A stretch of DNA of 64,000 nt from JACMLD01 sp044223995 (GTDB taxonomy: Bacteria; Bacteroidota; Bacteroidia; Chitinophagales; Chitinophagaceae). Below the pieces are notes generated by a model that saw nothing but the letters and a program-made list of their open reading frames with translations, was not told the DNA's origin and did no database searches. The stretch is from NCBI GenBank assembly GCA_044223995.1, contig JBGALE010000007.1:62001-126000 (forward strand). Direction: 5' to 3'. Shown one piece after another: positions 42,690 through 52,370 of this stretch (its first letter is position 1; every line of letters begins with the position of its first letter). A program made the translations under genes and the position numbers.

Positions 42690-45497
42690 TTAGCGTTGAA
42701 ACAGGTTGACCGGTAATATAAATTCAAAGCGGTCAGCACCGGTGCCGCCAAATAAATCGCGGTCGAGTAAATGGCTGTAACGGAACCCAACACTGATTGG
42801 CAGTTCATTCCACCATTTGGTATCAAAGAATATTTCACCGCCGGCAGATCGAAAATCAGTATTTAGCCGCATGCCGTTGGTGTACGCCACTTTGCCAATG
42901 GTATGATCATAAAATGCATTGGCACGGATGCGCAGGAAGTAAACAATATTGCCCACACCCCAATCGGGATAAGCCAGTGGGAAATGATAGTTCACACCCC
43001 ATTTGAATAAGTTGCGCAGGTTGGGCGATTCATAGCCGCGTGAAAAGGGAAAGCTGTTGGAAAAACGGTATTCATTCAATGTATCACGGCTTTGAATGGC
43101 CACATTGACTACAAAGGAATGATTGATGAACAGTCCCGGCCAGTAAAAACTACCCGACAATAATAACTGGTTGGCCTCCACATTTTGTATCGCCCTCCTG
43201 TAATTAAAATAAATGGATTGCGCCAGTTTGGGATAAATGTTCTGCCTTGCTTTTTGCAACTGGTGTGTGAATGAAATATAATTATTAAAATAGCCGAATG
43301 ACTGGCTGGCAATACTGTCTTTGTAATAGCCGGTGTAGGTTACATTCTTGTAGACATAATCACTTCCAATTGTCAGGTAAGCAATACTTCTCCCCTTGCT
43401 CAGGTTCAATGGTACACTCAGTCCACCACTCACACTTGCTTCATTCCAATACAAGGTGCGTGGAAGGCTAACCACATCCCTCCTGTCAAAAACATAATTG
43501 CCACCAATATTAATATAGGGAAACCAGCCGCCATAAGTCATATTCAATCCAAGCTGTTTGTATTGTTCATTGCGGTTGTATCCCACATACAATTCCGACT
43601 GCATGGTGTTGAGCACGTTTTCACCCACGATAGATAAAGAATAATCCGGATCGGTGATATAAGGAAGCAGGCTGTGAAAGTTGAACAGGTGAAACGATTT
43701 TGAATAATTAGAACCAGCAGTTGAAGAAGCAGTAATACTGTTCAGCACAGCAGCACCTTTTTCCTTGCTGAAATCAATACCTGCCATGATAGTTGGCGCC
43801 ATCGTATTATCGACCTCCTCCCATGTCAGATCAGTTTTATTAACGCCCTGTATCCTTAATCCGTAAGAAGTAAAACTTGAATAACTGATCGCATTGTTTC
43901 CAACGGCAGGCTGGTATACGCCAATGCCCGCAGGCAATGTATTGTGCAGCCGGTACAATTTTTTATCGGGGAGATGAAGTGCAAACAATTCGTCTTCTGT
44001 TTTTCCCGCAGCGGTAAAATAAACGGTATCGTGCTGTACCACCGGGAAGCCCATTACGGCAAGCGCCGGGTTGGTGACATATTCATCATCGCCATTCTCC
44101 GTATTGATCAGCACAAGGGCCATTTTACCGGCAGCCGTTCGTACGGCACTGATGATTTTTGTATCAGATACAAATTTTGGGTACGTATAAAAAAGATTGT
44201 CCCTGTTGGGCAATGCCTTTACCAGTTCACCGGTAGCTGCATTCAGCAAGTGAAGCCGCGGGGCAACACCCGGTTGTACTTCCACCGCAACGATGGTATT
44301 GCCTGCTTCATTGATATCCGGCGAAAAATATTTACTGCTGTGTGTTATCGTTTGCTGCACGCCGGTAGTGGCATCCAGTACCTGTATTTCACTGTAATCG
44401 TTCCAGTCCCACCGTGTATCCGGCCGGTAAGACGCATACACGATTTTTCCATTCCTGTAGCTAAACTGGTTATCGACCGATACATCCCTTACCCTTATTT
44501 TTCTTTCCCTGCCATTGTATTTTTCTACAAAAGTAGGCACCTGTTTGTAACTGCTGCTTACATAAATCAACCCGCCATCATTGGCATATACCGGGAATTC
44601 CTGGTCACCACTAAAATGCACCGGTGCTTTTTGCGGACGCGGGACGGAAGGCAATGACTGCTGAAAATAATCAACAGTGGCATGAGTGAAATTGGTAAAA
44701 TCAACACCTGCATATTTTTTAACGGCCCGCTGAAATGGATAGAACAATCCCTTAAACGAAGCAGCATCCTGCGTGACGTTTTTCCAGAACTGGTCGCCAT
44801 ATTTCATCCTTCCATAGGCCACCATCATATAACCCAGTTTATAGTGATCGGGCGTGAAATCTTTCAGCGAACCATTCCGCAGTTTCATATAACTGTACTG
44901 GCGTTTGTCTTTCCAGAGCGAACGGTAATCATCAAAGAAAAAAGGAAGCCTTCCCCTGCCCTGTTCGCTGACCATTGTTTCCTGGTACACGGCATCACCT
45001 TCCCAAAACCAGTTGGGAACTGATAATGCATTGGCCAGTTCCTGTCCTTCTTCACCAAACAATACATGAAATACTTTCGATAATCCCACATTGAAATTAT
45101 TATACTGCTGCACATGGCGGTATTCATGAATGGCCAGGTTATCGTGCCAGGGCAGGCCGCCCAGTTCAAAACTGTTTTGCGGTGGTGTTAAATACATTTC
45201 ACTGCGAAAAGGGCCCAGCGCCACATAGGCATTCGACACCGTCGTATATGGTTGCAATACGATATTAATTTTATGCTGCCGTACACCAATCGTGGGCAGG
45301 GTAGTACTGCTTAATTTTTCTGCAATACCTGCCACGCGCCGGGCCATACTATCCATTCCTTTTGGGAAAATAACACGTGCATGTGCATCATTCACCTGGT
45401 ACCAGCGGACAGAAGGACGGTTGCCTCCAAATCTTTGTGCAGTCAGTGAACTGCTGAGTAGTAAGAGCACAATTAGAAATACGACGGATGACTTCAT
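42690..45497 (-). CDS. Peptidase-MA-like / TolB propeller / outer-membrane barrel protein
   Basis: A 935-residue protein from the ATG at 45497 (MKSSVVFLIVLLLL signal peptide; an upstream start at 45530 adds 11 residues before it). The N-terminal domain has HEYRH near residues 124-128 and WFWEGDAVYQE some 45 residues later, the HExxH plus EGxA layout of peptidase-MA-like gluzincins. The middle (about 300-590) has repeated beta-propeller strands, and the last ~330 residues read as outer-membrane barrel strands. The whole may be a surface-anchored protease or a structural protein with a retained zinc site. It is monocistronic and divergent from the PrsW gene. Three-part proteins of this kind are found in Bacteroidota, but substrates are not known to me. 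Confidence 0.75.
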   Translation of the reverse strand: MKSSVVFLIVLLLLSSSLTAQRFGGNRPSVRWYQVNDAHARVIFPKGMDSMARRVAGIAEKLSSTTLPTIGVRQHKINIVLQPYTTVSNAYVALGPFRSEMYLTPPQNSFELGGLPWHDNLAIHEYRHVQQYNNFNVGLSKVFHVLFGEEGQELANALSVPNWFWEGDAVYQETMVSEQGRGRLPFFFDDYRSLWKDKRQYSYMKLRNGSLKDFTPDHYKLGYMMVAYGRMKYGDQFWKNVTQDAASFKGLFYPFQRAVKKYAGVDFTNFTHATVDYFQQSLPSVPRPQKAPVHFSGDQEFPVYANDGGLIYVSSSYKQVPTFVEKYNGRERKIRVRDVSVDNQFSYRNGKIVYASYRPDTRWDWNDYSEIQVLDATTGVQQTITHSSKYFSPDINEAGNTIVAVEVQPGVAPRLHLLNAATGELVKALPNRDNLFYTYPKFVSDTKIISAVRTAAGKMALVLINTENGDDEYVTNPALAVMGFPVVQHDTVYFTAAGKTEDELFALHLPDKKLYRLHNTLPAGIGVYQPAVGNNAISYSSFTSYGLRIQGVNKTDLTWEEVDNTMAPTIMAGIDFSKEKGAAVLNSITASSTAGSNYSKSFHLFNFHSLLPYITDPDYSLSIVGENVLNTMQSELYVGYNRNEQYKQLGLNMTYGGWFPYINIGGNYVFDRRDVVSLPRTLYWNEASVSGGLSVPLNLSKGRSIAYLTIGSDYVYKNVTYTGYYKDSIASQSFGYFNNYISFTHQLQKARQNIYPKLAQSIYFNYRRAIQNVEANQLLLSGSFYWPGLFINHSFVVNVAIQSRDTLNEYRFSNSFPFSRGYESPNLRNLFKWGVNYHFPLAYPDWGVGNIVYFLRIRANAFYDHTIGKVAYTNGMRLNTDFRSAGGEIFFDTKWWNELPISVGFRYSHLLDRDLFGGTGADRFEFILPVNLFQR

Positions 45498-45585
45498 AAG
45501 AATGTGAAGAATATTTTTGAAGTTACTCATTAAATATAAAACAGCATTTGTAAATTGTTCCTTTAATTACCCTCATCCTTACTAC

Positions 45586-46311
45586 ATGCTGCTGCTGGTA
45601 TTATCTGTTGCGCCGGGACTTGCCATCGTTTGGTATATTATCATGAAAGATAAATATGACCGGGAGCCGAGAAAATATTTAATCATTTCTTTCCTGCTGG
45701 GTATGGCCAGCACCATCCCTGCCATTGTACTGGAAAAACTGGGCGCTTATTTTTTTGGAAGCACCAACAGCCTTTCTTCCATTGGTTATTATGCTTTTTT
45801 TGCCTTTATTATTGTGGCGGGCAGTGAAGAAGGCGTTAAATACCTCATGGTACGTTTATATGCTTACCCGAAAAAAGTATTCGACGAACCATTTGACGGC
45901 ATCGTATATTCTGTAATGGTGGCCATGGGTTTTGCCACGCTGGAAAATATCGGCTATGTACAGCAAAATGGGTTGGGCACCGCCATCATGCGCATGTTCC
46001 TTTCCGTACCGGCGCACGCATCATTCGGCGTACTAATGGGGTATTATATCGGCCTCGCAAAATTCAATAAGCTTCGGGGAAGAATACTGCTGGTAAAAGG
46101 CATTTTGCTTGCAATACTGTTTCATGGTGCGTTTGATTTTTTCCTTTTCCTCGAAAACAGTTTATACGTCACCCAATATATCAGCAGCGGGTTGCTGGTG
46201 CTGGGCGCGATTATTTCATTTTATATAGCTATCCGGCTCAGCATCCGTTCCATTAAACTGCACCAGGAACTGTCGCGGATAGATTTTGAAAACAAAAACA
46301 AGGTGATATAA
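45586..46311 (+). CDS. PrsW-family intramembrane metalloprotease
   Basis: A 241-residue polytopic protein from the ATG at 45586; a longer start would overlap the divergent gene. The family motifs are in order: YDREPRK (first loop), AGSEEGVKYL (EExxK metal site), EPFDGIVYSVMVAMGFATLENIGY, PAHASFGVLMGYYIG, and LFHGAFDF. All catalytic residues (E-E, two His-bearing motifs) are present, so it should be active. PrsW proteases cut anti-sigma factors or act on membrane proteins. It is 1 bp from the GNAT gene, so the two are co-transcribed. Confidence 0.93.
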   Translation: MLLLVLSVAPGLAIVWYIIMKDKYDREPRKYLIISFLLGMASTIPAIVLEKLGAYFFGSTNSLSSIGYYAFFAFIIVAGSEEGVKYLMVRLYAYPKKVFDEPFDGIVYSVMVAMGFATLENIGYVQQNGLGTAIMRMFLSVPAHASFGVLMGYYIGLAKFNKLRGRILLVKGILLAILFHGAFDFFLFLENSLYVTQYISSGLLVLGAIISFYIAIRLSIRSIKLHQELSRIDFENKNKVI

Positions 46312-46312
46312 T

Positions 46313-46822
46313 ATGCCGAATGAGATTGAAATAAGACCGGCTACCACGGAAGACATACCCGCCATCGGAATGCTGGCGCAAAACATCTGGCCGGTGGCCT
46401 ACCGTGGATTGCTGACAGAAGATCAACTGCAGTATATGCTGCGGTTGTTTTACAATCCCGCTGCCTTGTACCAGCAAATGATGGAAAAGGGACATCATTT
46501 CTTAATGGTGGACATTGATGAGGAACCCGTTGGCTTTACTTCCTACAGTGCAATAGAACCGGTAGGAACTTTTAAACTGCACAAACTCTATGTGCGTACA
46601 GATATCCAGGGAAAGGGGATCGGTCGTGCGCTTATCGATGCTGTAATTGATGATATCCTGCCACTTGGCGCCAATAGCCTTATATTAAATGTAAAACGGG
46701 ATAACGATAAAGCCATTGAATTTTACAAACGACTGGGCTTCTCCATTCTTTGCAACGAAGACATCGATATCGGCAATGGCTATTTCCTGGTGGATTACAG
46801 GATGGAGAAAAAGCTTACCTGA
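46313..46822 (+). CDS. GNAT-family N-acetyltransferase
   Basis: A 169-residue GNAT. It starts EIEIRPATTEDIPAIGMLAQNIW and carries the acetyl-CoA-binding motif A LYVRTDIQGKGIGRALIDAV (Q-G-K-G-I-G), with FYKRLGFSIL near the end. The acceptor substrate cannot be told from sequence. The gene is adjacent to and co-directional with the PrsW gene (1 bp apart), which suggests co-expression rather than shared function. It ends convergently against serA, within a palindrome. Confidence 0.92.
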   Translation: MPNEIEIRPATTEDIPAIGMLAQNIWPVAYRGLLTEDQLQYMLRLFYNPAALYQQMMEKGHHFLMVDIDEEPVGFTSYSAIEPVGTFKLHKLYVRTDIQGKGIGRALIDAVIDDILPLGANSLILNVKRDNDKAIEFYKRLGFSILCNEDIDIGNGYFLVDYRMEKKLT

Positions 46823-46834
46823 TATTTAATATCA
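46820..46834. terminator. Stop-codon palindrome between convergent genes
   Basis: TGATATTTAATATCA is a perfect 7-bp inverted repeat around one base. Its outer TGA and TCA are the stop codons of the GNAT gene (plus) and serA (minus). Being AT-only, it is a weak hairpin. Confidence 0.4.
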
Positions 46835-48073
46835 ATACAGTAAACGCACTTTGATCGTATCCTTCACTTCCTTTAGCAACTGAAGCGCCTGGCTCGACAG
46901 TTTCTTATCCACGTCCAGTACCACATAGCCAATTTCATCATTGGTCTTCAGGTACTGCGCCAGGATATTGATATTGTGTTTGGACAACTGCGTATTGATG
47001 GCAGACAATACACCCGGCACATTGTTGTGAATATGCAGGATGCGGTGCGTGCCTTCCTGTGGCGGCAGGCTCAGCGCCGGAATGGTATGTGAACCGGTTG
47101 ATACCCCCATCTCCAGGTACTGGAACAATTTATTGCTCACATCTTCGCCAATATTCATTTGCGCCTCTTCGGTAGAACCACCGATATGCGGTGTAAGGAT
47201 CACATTGGGCAGGTTTTGCAGCGGTGTTTGAAACTTGTCGCCATTCTTTTCCGGTTCCCAGGGATATACATCCACCGCAGCGCCACTGATGGCCCCATCT
47301 GTAATAGCTTTTGCCAATGCATCCAGGTCCACCACTTCACCCCGCGCATAATTGATCACAATCGCGCCTTTCTTAAAATATTTAATAGTCGTCTTATTGA
47401 TCATGTTCTTTGTCTGGCTGGTCTCCGGAACGTGCAGGGTCACCACATCGGCAACAGTCAACACTTCTTTCAGTGTTTTTTTCGCAATGGCATTTCCCAA
47501 TGGCAGTTTGGTTACGGTATCGTAGAACACCACTTTCATCCCCAACCCTTCTGCGAGTACACTTACCTGTGAGCCGATATTGCCATAACCGATAATGCCC
47601 AGTGTTTTGCCACGCAGTTCATAACTGCCCTTGGCTTCCTTCATCCAGGTGCCTTCATGGGCAGCTTTGTTCTTGTCAGGGATGCGGCGTATGAGCATGA
47701 TCGCTAGTCCGATAACCAGTTCCGCCACGGAACGCGTATTACTGTATGGTGCATTGAACACCGCTACCCCGTTCTGTCGGGCAGCTTTTAAATCTACCTG
47801 GTTCACACCAATACAAAAGCAGCCAATCGCCTGCAGTTTGTTGGCGGCAGCGAGTACATTTTTGGTGATCTGTGTTTTGGAACGGATACCCAGCAGGTGA
47901 ACGTCTTTTACCTCCTTCATCAATTGTTCCTCTGAAAGGGCGCCATTTAGTTTGCGGACAGAAGCATAACCGGCATCCTTAAAGTATTTAACTGCTGCAT
48001 CGCTGATATTCTCTAAAAAAAGTATATTAATCTTGTCCTTGGGGTAGCTGGTGGGTTGTTTCTCTGTAGCCAT
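46832..48073 (-). CDS. serA: D-3-phosphoglycerate dehydrogenase
   Basis: A 413-residue enzyme for the first step of serine synthesis: oxidation of 3-phosphoglycerate to phosphohydroxypyruvate with NAD. The NAD-binding motif is GIIGYGNIGSQV; catalytic Arg, Glu and His are in NYARGEVVDLD, DVYPWEPEKNG and LTPHIGGSTEEAQ. An ACT domain at about 340-413 (HRILHIHNNVPGVLSAINTQL) allows serine feedback control. The short 413-residue form with one ACT domain is the E. coli-like type. Monocistronic. Confidence 0.96.
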   Translation of the reverse strand: MATEKQPTSYPKDKINILFLENISDAAVKYFKDAGYASVRKLNGALSEEQLMKEVKDVHLLGIRSKTQITKNVLAAANKLQAIGCFCIGVNQVDLKAARQNGVAVFNAPYSNTRSVAELVIGLAIMLIRRIPDKNKAAHEGTWMKEAKGSYELRGKTLGIIGYGNIGSQVSVLAEGLGMKVVFYDTVTKLPLGNAIAKKTLKEVLTVADVVTLHVPETSQTKNMINKTTIKYFKKGAIVINYARGEVVDLDALAKAITDGAISGAAVDVYPWEPEKNGDKFQTPLQNLPNVILTPHIGGSTEEAQMNIGEDVSNKLFQYLEMGVSTGSHTIPALSLPPQEGTHRILHIHNNVPGVLSAINTQLSKHNINILAQYLKTNDEIGYVVLDVDKKLSSQALQLLKEVKDTIKVRLLY

Positions 48074-48160
48074 GGATCATTCTGTCAATTAAGGCGCAAA
48101 TATCCTTTATTCACATCATACAATAAAAAACGGATGTTAGCATTATTAGAAAAGTAGCAT

Positions 48161-48168
48161 TATTTTTG
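48161..48168 (+). promoter_or_regulatory. Candidate -7 element for the serine hydrolase gene
   Basis: TATTTTTG then C, 41 bp before the ATG at 48210, matches the Bacteroidota -7 motif. A convincing -33 element is not seen. Confidence 0.3.
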
Positions 48169-48209
48169 CTAAATACATCTATTCCATAACCTATTTGATT
48201 GATCATTTG

Positions 48210-49460
48210 ATGTTCCTGTTAAAAACCATTCTACGAGGCTCCGTAATAGTATCCCTGCTCGCCTGCAACAGCATCGGGGGTAAAAAGGCATCGCTTATAC
48301 CCGCCACCGTGGCGGCAGCGCCCTCTCCTGCAGATACCATTTCAGATAAGGAAAAAGAACAATACCGATCGGCATGCGCATCCTTCTTTGACAGCCTGTT
48401 GCTCGACCGTGGCACATTTAACGGCAGCATCCTGGTAGCAAAGGAAGGAGCCGTAGTCTATGAAAAATATGAAGGTTTTACCAATCCCCGCCTGCACAAA
48501 GACTCACTCGCTCCGCATACCGCTTTCCATTTAGCTTCTGTATCAAAAACATTTACTGCCATGGCAGTATTAAAACTATGGGAGCAGGGCAAGCTGAATA
48601 TCGATGATGATCTCAGTAAATATTTTCCAAAATTCCCCTACCAGGGCGTCACCGTAAAAATGCTGCTCAGCCACCGCAGCGGGCTTCCCAATTATGTTCA
48701 TTACCTCGAAAGAAATGGATGGGACAAACGCAAGATGGCGACCAATGCCGATGTACTGAATTCACTGTACACCATGCACCCGCCGCTGGAGTTTGCCTCC
48801 GGCAAACATTTCAGCTACTGCAATACCAACTATGCATTGCTGGCGCTGGTGATTGAAAAAGTATCGGGCCGTAGTTATGCCGATTACCTGCAGGAAACAT
48901 TTTTCACCCCACTGCAGATGAACGATACCTATGTGTTTACGCTGAAGGATACCGCAAGGGCATTGAAAAGCTACCAGTACAATACCCGCGAATTCAAGAT
49001 GGAGTTTCTCGATGAAGTATATGGCGATAAAAATATTTACAGCACCGTCCGCGATATGCTCAAATGGGACCAGGCCCTCTATGCCGGGCAGTTCTTTAAA
49101 CAATCAACACTCGACGCAGCATTTGCAGGCTATAGTTTTGAAAAAGAAGGCAGGCGTAATTACGGTCTCGGCTGGCGCATGACCTTTTTGGACAATGGTA
49201 AAAAATTGCTCTACCACAATGGTTGGTGGCATGGCAATAACACCGTCTTCGTGCGGCTGATTGATGAAAAAGCTACCATCATTGTACTGGGCAACCGTTT
49301 CAACAAACGGATCTATGCGTCCAGGAAACTCAGCGACCTCTTTGGTAATTATATGCAGACCACCAATGGCCAGGAAGAAGTGGAAGGCTCCGGCGGTGGC
49401 GAAGCACGCGCCAAAGTGGTGCACAAACGGCACCACCACCGCAAACGCGCCAAAAAATAA
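48210..49460 (+). CDS. Class-C beta-lactamase-like serine hydrolase lipoprotein
   Basis: A 416-residue exported protein from the ATG at 48210. Lipobox SLLACN (C19) anchors it in a membrane. The nucleophile motif SxxK is S110-V-S-K113 in LASVSKTFTAMAVLKLWEQG. The Tyr motif is YCN in FSYCNTNYALLALVIEK, and a HxG-type third motif is HNGWWHGNNT. It belongs to the serine hydrolase/PBP4* group rather than true beta-lactamases, so likely acts as a peptidase or esterase on cell-wall peptides. The tail is Lys/His-rich (KRHHHRKRAKK). Monocistronic, 56 bp before the next gene. Confidence 0.93.
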   Translation: MFLLKTILRGSVIVSLLACNSIGGKKASLIPATVAAAPSPADTISDKEKEQYRSACASFFDSLLLDRGTFNGSILVAKEGAVVYEKYEGFTNPRLHKDSLAPHTAFHLASVSKTFTAMAVLKLWEQGKLNIDDDLSKYFPKFPYQGVTVKMLLSHRSGLPNYVHYLERNGWDKRKMATNADVLNSLYTMHPPLEFASGKHFSYCNTNYALLALVIEKVSGRSYADYLQETFFTPLQMNDTYVFTLKDTARALKSYQYNTREFKMEFLDEVYGDKNIYSTVRDMLKWDQALYAGQFFKQSTLDAAFAGYSFEKEGRRNYGLGWRMTFLDNGKKLLYHNGWWHGNNTVFVRLIDEKATIIVLGNRFNKRIYASRKLSDLFGNYMQTTNGQEEVEGSGGGEARAKVVHKRHHHRKRAKK

Positions 49461-49516
49461 CCCCGTCCAGCCTGTATTCGGATATGCGCCTGACATGAAA
49501 TAATTAACTTCATGGC

Positions 49517-51019
49517 ATGGTCATTCTCTCCGCCAAACAAATTCACGACTGGGATCAGTATACCATCGAACATGAGCCGATTGCTTCTGTCGATTTGATG
49601 GAAGCCGCTGCCATCCGTTGTGTACAATGGCTGCAGCAGCAATATTACCTGCCCGGTGAGTTTCATATTTTTTGTGGTAAGGGAAACAATGGCGGTGACG
49701 GACTGGCCATTGCAAGACTGTTGTCAAAACTGAATGCAAAAGTATCGGTACATATCCTCGAACTCGGGCAGGCAGGTACCAACGATTTCCAGCTCAACCT
49801 CGCGCGACTGCATGAAACTGATGCAGCCATCCATTATATTCAATCCGAAAATCATTTTCCCATACTGCCACCATTAGTGACTGTTATTGATGCCCTGTTT
49901 GGAACAGGTCTCAACAGGAAACTGGAAGGGTTGCCGGCTGCACTGGTACAACACATCAATATCTTTTCGCACCACATCATCAGCATCGATATGCCCAGCG
50001 GTTTGCTGGCGGATAATTCTTCTGCGGGCTTTAATATTGTCAGGGCTACACATACACTCAGCTTCCAGTGCCAGAAGATGGCTTTTATGATGGCGGAAAA
50101 TGAACAGTATACCGGTGAAGTGCATGTGCTGGAAATAGGTTTGCTGAATAATTTTTTATCTACCATCAGCTACGAAGCCACATTAATAGAGAGGGAATTT
50201 GTCCGCGCGATTTATCATCCGCGTGCAAGGTTTAGTCACAAGGGAACTTATGGACATGCCGCCATTATTGCAGGAAGCTATGGGTTTATGGGTGCAGCCG
50301 TACTGGCAGCGCAATCCTGCCTGCGTATCGGCGTGGGGAAACTAACACTACATACAGCAGCATGCGGTTATGATATTATACAAACCACCGTACCCGAAGC
50401 CATGTGCAAGATTGAAGAAGGCGATCAGTGCATTCGTTACATTACCGACCCCGCAAAATATGATGCCATTGGTATCGGCCCGGGTATGGGGCATCCTTCC
50501 ACGCATGTTGATTTACTTGATGCTTTATTCACCGGTTATAACAAACCCATCGTTATTGATGCCGATGCATTAACGGTGATCGCTTCTTATCCTGCATTAT
50601 TGAAAAAGATTCCCAAATTTTCCATACTTACACCACACCCGGCAGAGTTTGACCGGGTATTTGGAAAATCACAAAATGATTTCGACCGTGTGCGCAGGGC
50701 AAAACAACAGGCAAAAGATTTACAACTGATCATTGTATTGAAAGGACACCGCAGTTTTATTGCCATGCCCGGTGGCGTCAATTATTTTAATTCAACCGGC
50801 AATCCCGGTATGGCTACCGGTGGCAGTGGTGATGTACTAACGGGTATGCTTACTGGTTTATTGGCGCAGGGCTATGCACCGGAGCAGGCGGCATTGCTGG
50901 GCGTTTATTTGCATGGGCTGGCAGGCGATCATGCAGCAGCGATGTACACAGAAGAAGCCATGATAGCATCCGATATCACGCAGTTTATCGGCAGTGCCTA
51001 TTCCGATCTGAAGAAATAA
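49517..51019 (+). CDS. nnr: Bifunctional NAD(P)H-hydrate epimerase / ADP-dependent dehydratase
   Basis: A 500-residue metabolite-repair enzyme. The N-terminal YjeF_N epimerase (about 1-210) has GKGNNGGDGLAIARLL and IDALFGTGLNRKLEG. The C-terminal ribokinase-fold dehydratase (about 225-500) has GTYGHAAIIAGSYGFMGAAVLA, IDADALTVIA, LTPHPAEFDRVFG and the ATP/ADP-binding NPGMATGGSGDVLTGMLTGLLAQG. Together they repair hydrated NAD(P)H (S and R forms) back to NAD(P)H. The fused form is the usual bacterial arrangement. It converges on murB with an 10-bp gap. Confidence 0.96.
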   Translation: MVILSAKQIHDWDQYTIEHEPIASVDLMEAAAIRCVQWLQQQYYLPGEFHIFCGKGNNGGDGLAIARLLSKLNAKVSVHILELGQAGTNDFQLNLARLHETDAAIHYIQSENHFPILPPLVTVIDALFGTGLNRKLEGLPAALVQHINIFSHHIISIDMPSGLLADNSSAGFNIVRATHTLSFQCQKMAFMMAENEQYTGEVHVLEIGLLNNFLSTISYEATLIEREFVRAIYHPRARFSHKGTYGHAAIIAGSYGFMGAAVLAAQSCLRIGVGKLTLHTAACGYDIIQTTVPEAMCKIEEGDQCIRYITDPAKYDAIGIGPGMGHPSTHVDLLDALFTGYNKPIVIDADALTVIASYPALLKKIPKFSILTPHPAEFDRVFGKSQNDFDRVRRAKQQAKDLQLIIVLKGHRSFIAMPGGVNYFNSTGNPGMATGGSGDVLTGMLTGLLAQGYAPEQAALLGVYLHGLAGDHAAAMYTEEAMIASDITQFIGSAYSDLKK

Positions 51020-51029
51020 CAGGAGTGGG

Positions 51030-52037
51030 TCAAATAATATTTACTTCTCTTTCCAGTGTCACACCGAATCTATCTTCTACTGATGTTACAATCGCATCAC
51101 TCAGTGCATACACTTCATGACCCGTTGCATTTCCATAATTCACCAATACCAGCGCCTGTTTGGCATGACAACCTGCATCGCCTTTGCGGTAACCTTTCCA
51201 ACCGCATTGTTCTATCATCCAGCCGGCGGCCAGTTTTACCTGTCCGTTTGGTAATGGGTAACCTACTATCGCGGGGAAACTATTTTTCAATGATTCATAC
51301 TGTGCCATCGGCACTTCCGGGTTTTTAAAAAATGAACCAGCATTGCCCACCTGTTTGGGATCGGGAAGCTTGGAGGAACGTATATTGATCACGGCCTGTG
51401 ATATGGCCTGTATGGACAATTCTTTCACACCCATCTTTTCCAGTTCTTCCTGTATGGCACCATAACTGGTATGGTAAACCGCTTTTTTATTAAGCCGGTA
51501 AGTAACGTTCAGTATTACAAACTGATCTTTATATTTTCTTTTGAACACACTCTCCCTGTATCCAAACCGGCAATCCGCTGCGGAAAAGCTAACAATGGAT
51601 TTATCCTGCAAATGATAAGCTTCCAGTGCATGAAATACTTCTTTGATCTCAACACCATAGGCGCCGATGTTTTGCATGGGGCTGGCGCCCACATTGCCCG
51701 GTATCAGGGAAAGGTTTTCCACGCCTGCACGGTTTGCGGCAATACAGTTCGTCACGAAGCCATGCCAGTTCTCCCCCGCCCCTGCTTTTATATAATAGTG
51801 ATTGTCGTCTTCGGCAACTGTTTCAATACCGGTGATATCGTTTTTCAGTACCAGTCCATCGATATTCTTTGTGAGCAGGATATTACTGCCGCCACCGAGG
51901 ATCAGCGATGGGTTTCCATATTCTTCCAGCAAGCCTGCGAGATCATCTGCCGAGTTAAAACTGGCAAATTGCTGGGCAATGGCTTCAATGCCGAATGTAT
52001 TGTATGGTTTGAGTGAAATATTTTGCTGTAGCTGCAT
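51030..52037 (-). CDS. murB: UDP-N-acetylenolpyruvoylglucosamine reductase
   Basis: A 335-residue cytoplasmic flavoenzyme that reduces UDP-GlcNAc-enolpyruvate to UDP-MurNAc in peptidoglycan synthesis. FAD-binding motifs are ILGGGSNILLT and IPGNVGASPMQNIGAYGVEI. The catalytic segment GYRESVFKRKY and the late SFFKNPEVP and KLAAGWMIEQCGWKGYRKGDAG blocks match the type I (E. coli-like) MurB. I chose the ATG at 52037 (MQLQQNISLKPYNTFGIEA); a start at 52058 would add seven residues. Monocistronic. Confidence 0.96.
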   Translation of the reverse strand: MQLQQNISLKPYNTFGIEAIAQQFASFNSADDLAGLLEEYGNPSLILGGGSNILLTKNIDGLVLKNDITGIETVAEDDNHYYIKAGAGENWHGFVTNCIAANRAGVENLSLIPGNVGASPMQNIGAYGVEIKEVFHALEAYHLQDKSIVSFSAADCRFGYRESVFKRKYKDQFVILNVTYRLNKKAVYHTSYGAIQEELEKMGVKELSIQAISQAVINIRSSKLPDPKQVGNAGSFFKNPEVPMAQYESLKNSFPAIVGYPLPNGQVKLAAGWMIEQCGWKGYRKGDAGCHAKQALVLVNYGNATGHEVYALSDAIVTSVEDRFGVTLEREVNII

Positions 52038-52113
52038 GTTGATCATTATCACCGGCAAAATACTTAATTAAGGCGAAAAGCTGCAGGGTCATAAGTTGTA
52101 AGTTATAAGTAGT

Positions 52114-52218
52114 AAGTCAGGAGACAGTACTTTTTTTAGTGTATTGTCACACCGAACAAAGTGAGGTGTCTTACATTGAGAGACGCCTCGCGTTGCCCGG
52201 CGTGACAAATTCCAAATA
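52114..52218. repeat. Dispersed ~104-bp palindromic repeat, copy A
   Basis: Begins AAGTCAGGAGACAGTAC and ends CGTGACAAATTCCAAATA. Its core is an imperfect hairpin: GTCACACCG pairs with CGGCGTGAC (52147-52206 approximately) and GAGGTGTCT with AGACGCCTC. A second copy about 95% alike is at 53819-53922, on the other side of the radical SAM gene. It resembles REP/MITE-type elements widespread in Bacteroidota. Confidence 0.85.
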
Positions 52219-52370
52219 CTAAATAACAAGAACCAAACTCCAGACTCGAAACTATAAACCCGAAACTCTACTCCCGACTATCGACTAGAGACTACAGACT
52301 GCTTTTCAAATCCCAAATCCCAAATTCCAAGAACCAAACTAAAAACTATGAACTATCAACCCCGATCTAT
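52219..52370. repeat. Low-complexity A/C-rich repeat array 1
   Basis: Degenerate short units such as AACTCGAAACT, ACTCCCGACTATCGACT, AGACTACAGACTG, CAAATTCCAAGAACC. The same words recur at 53923-54064 and 54885-55160. No coding potential. The rest of the gap up to the radical SAM gene (52371-52621) shows nothing I can assign. Confidence 0.75.

Noticed and set aside
43944..44657. Long open frame opposite the peptidase/propeller gene (237 codons)
   Set aside because: It is an antisense shadow of a clearly coding gene with family motifs and has no motif of its own.
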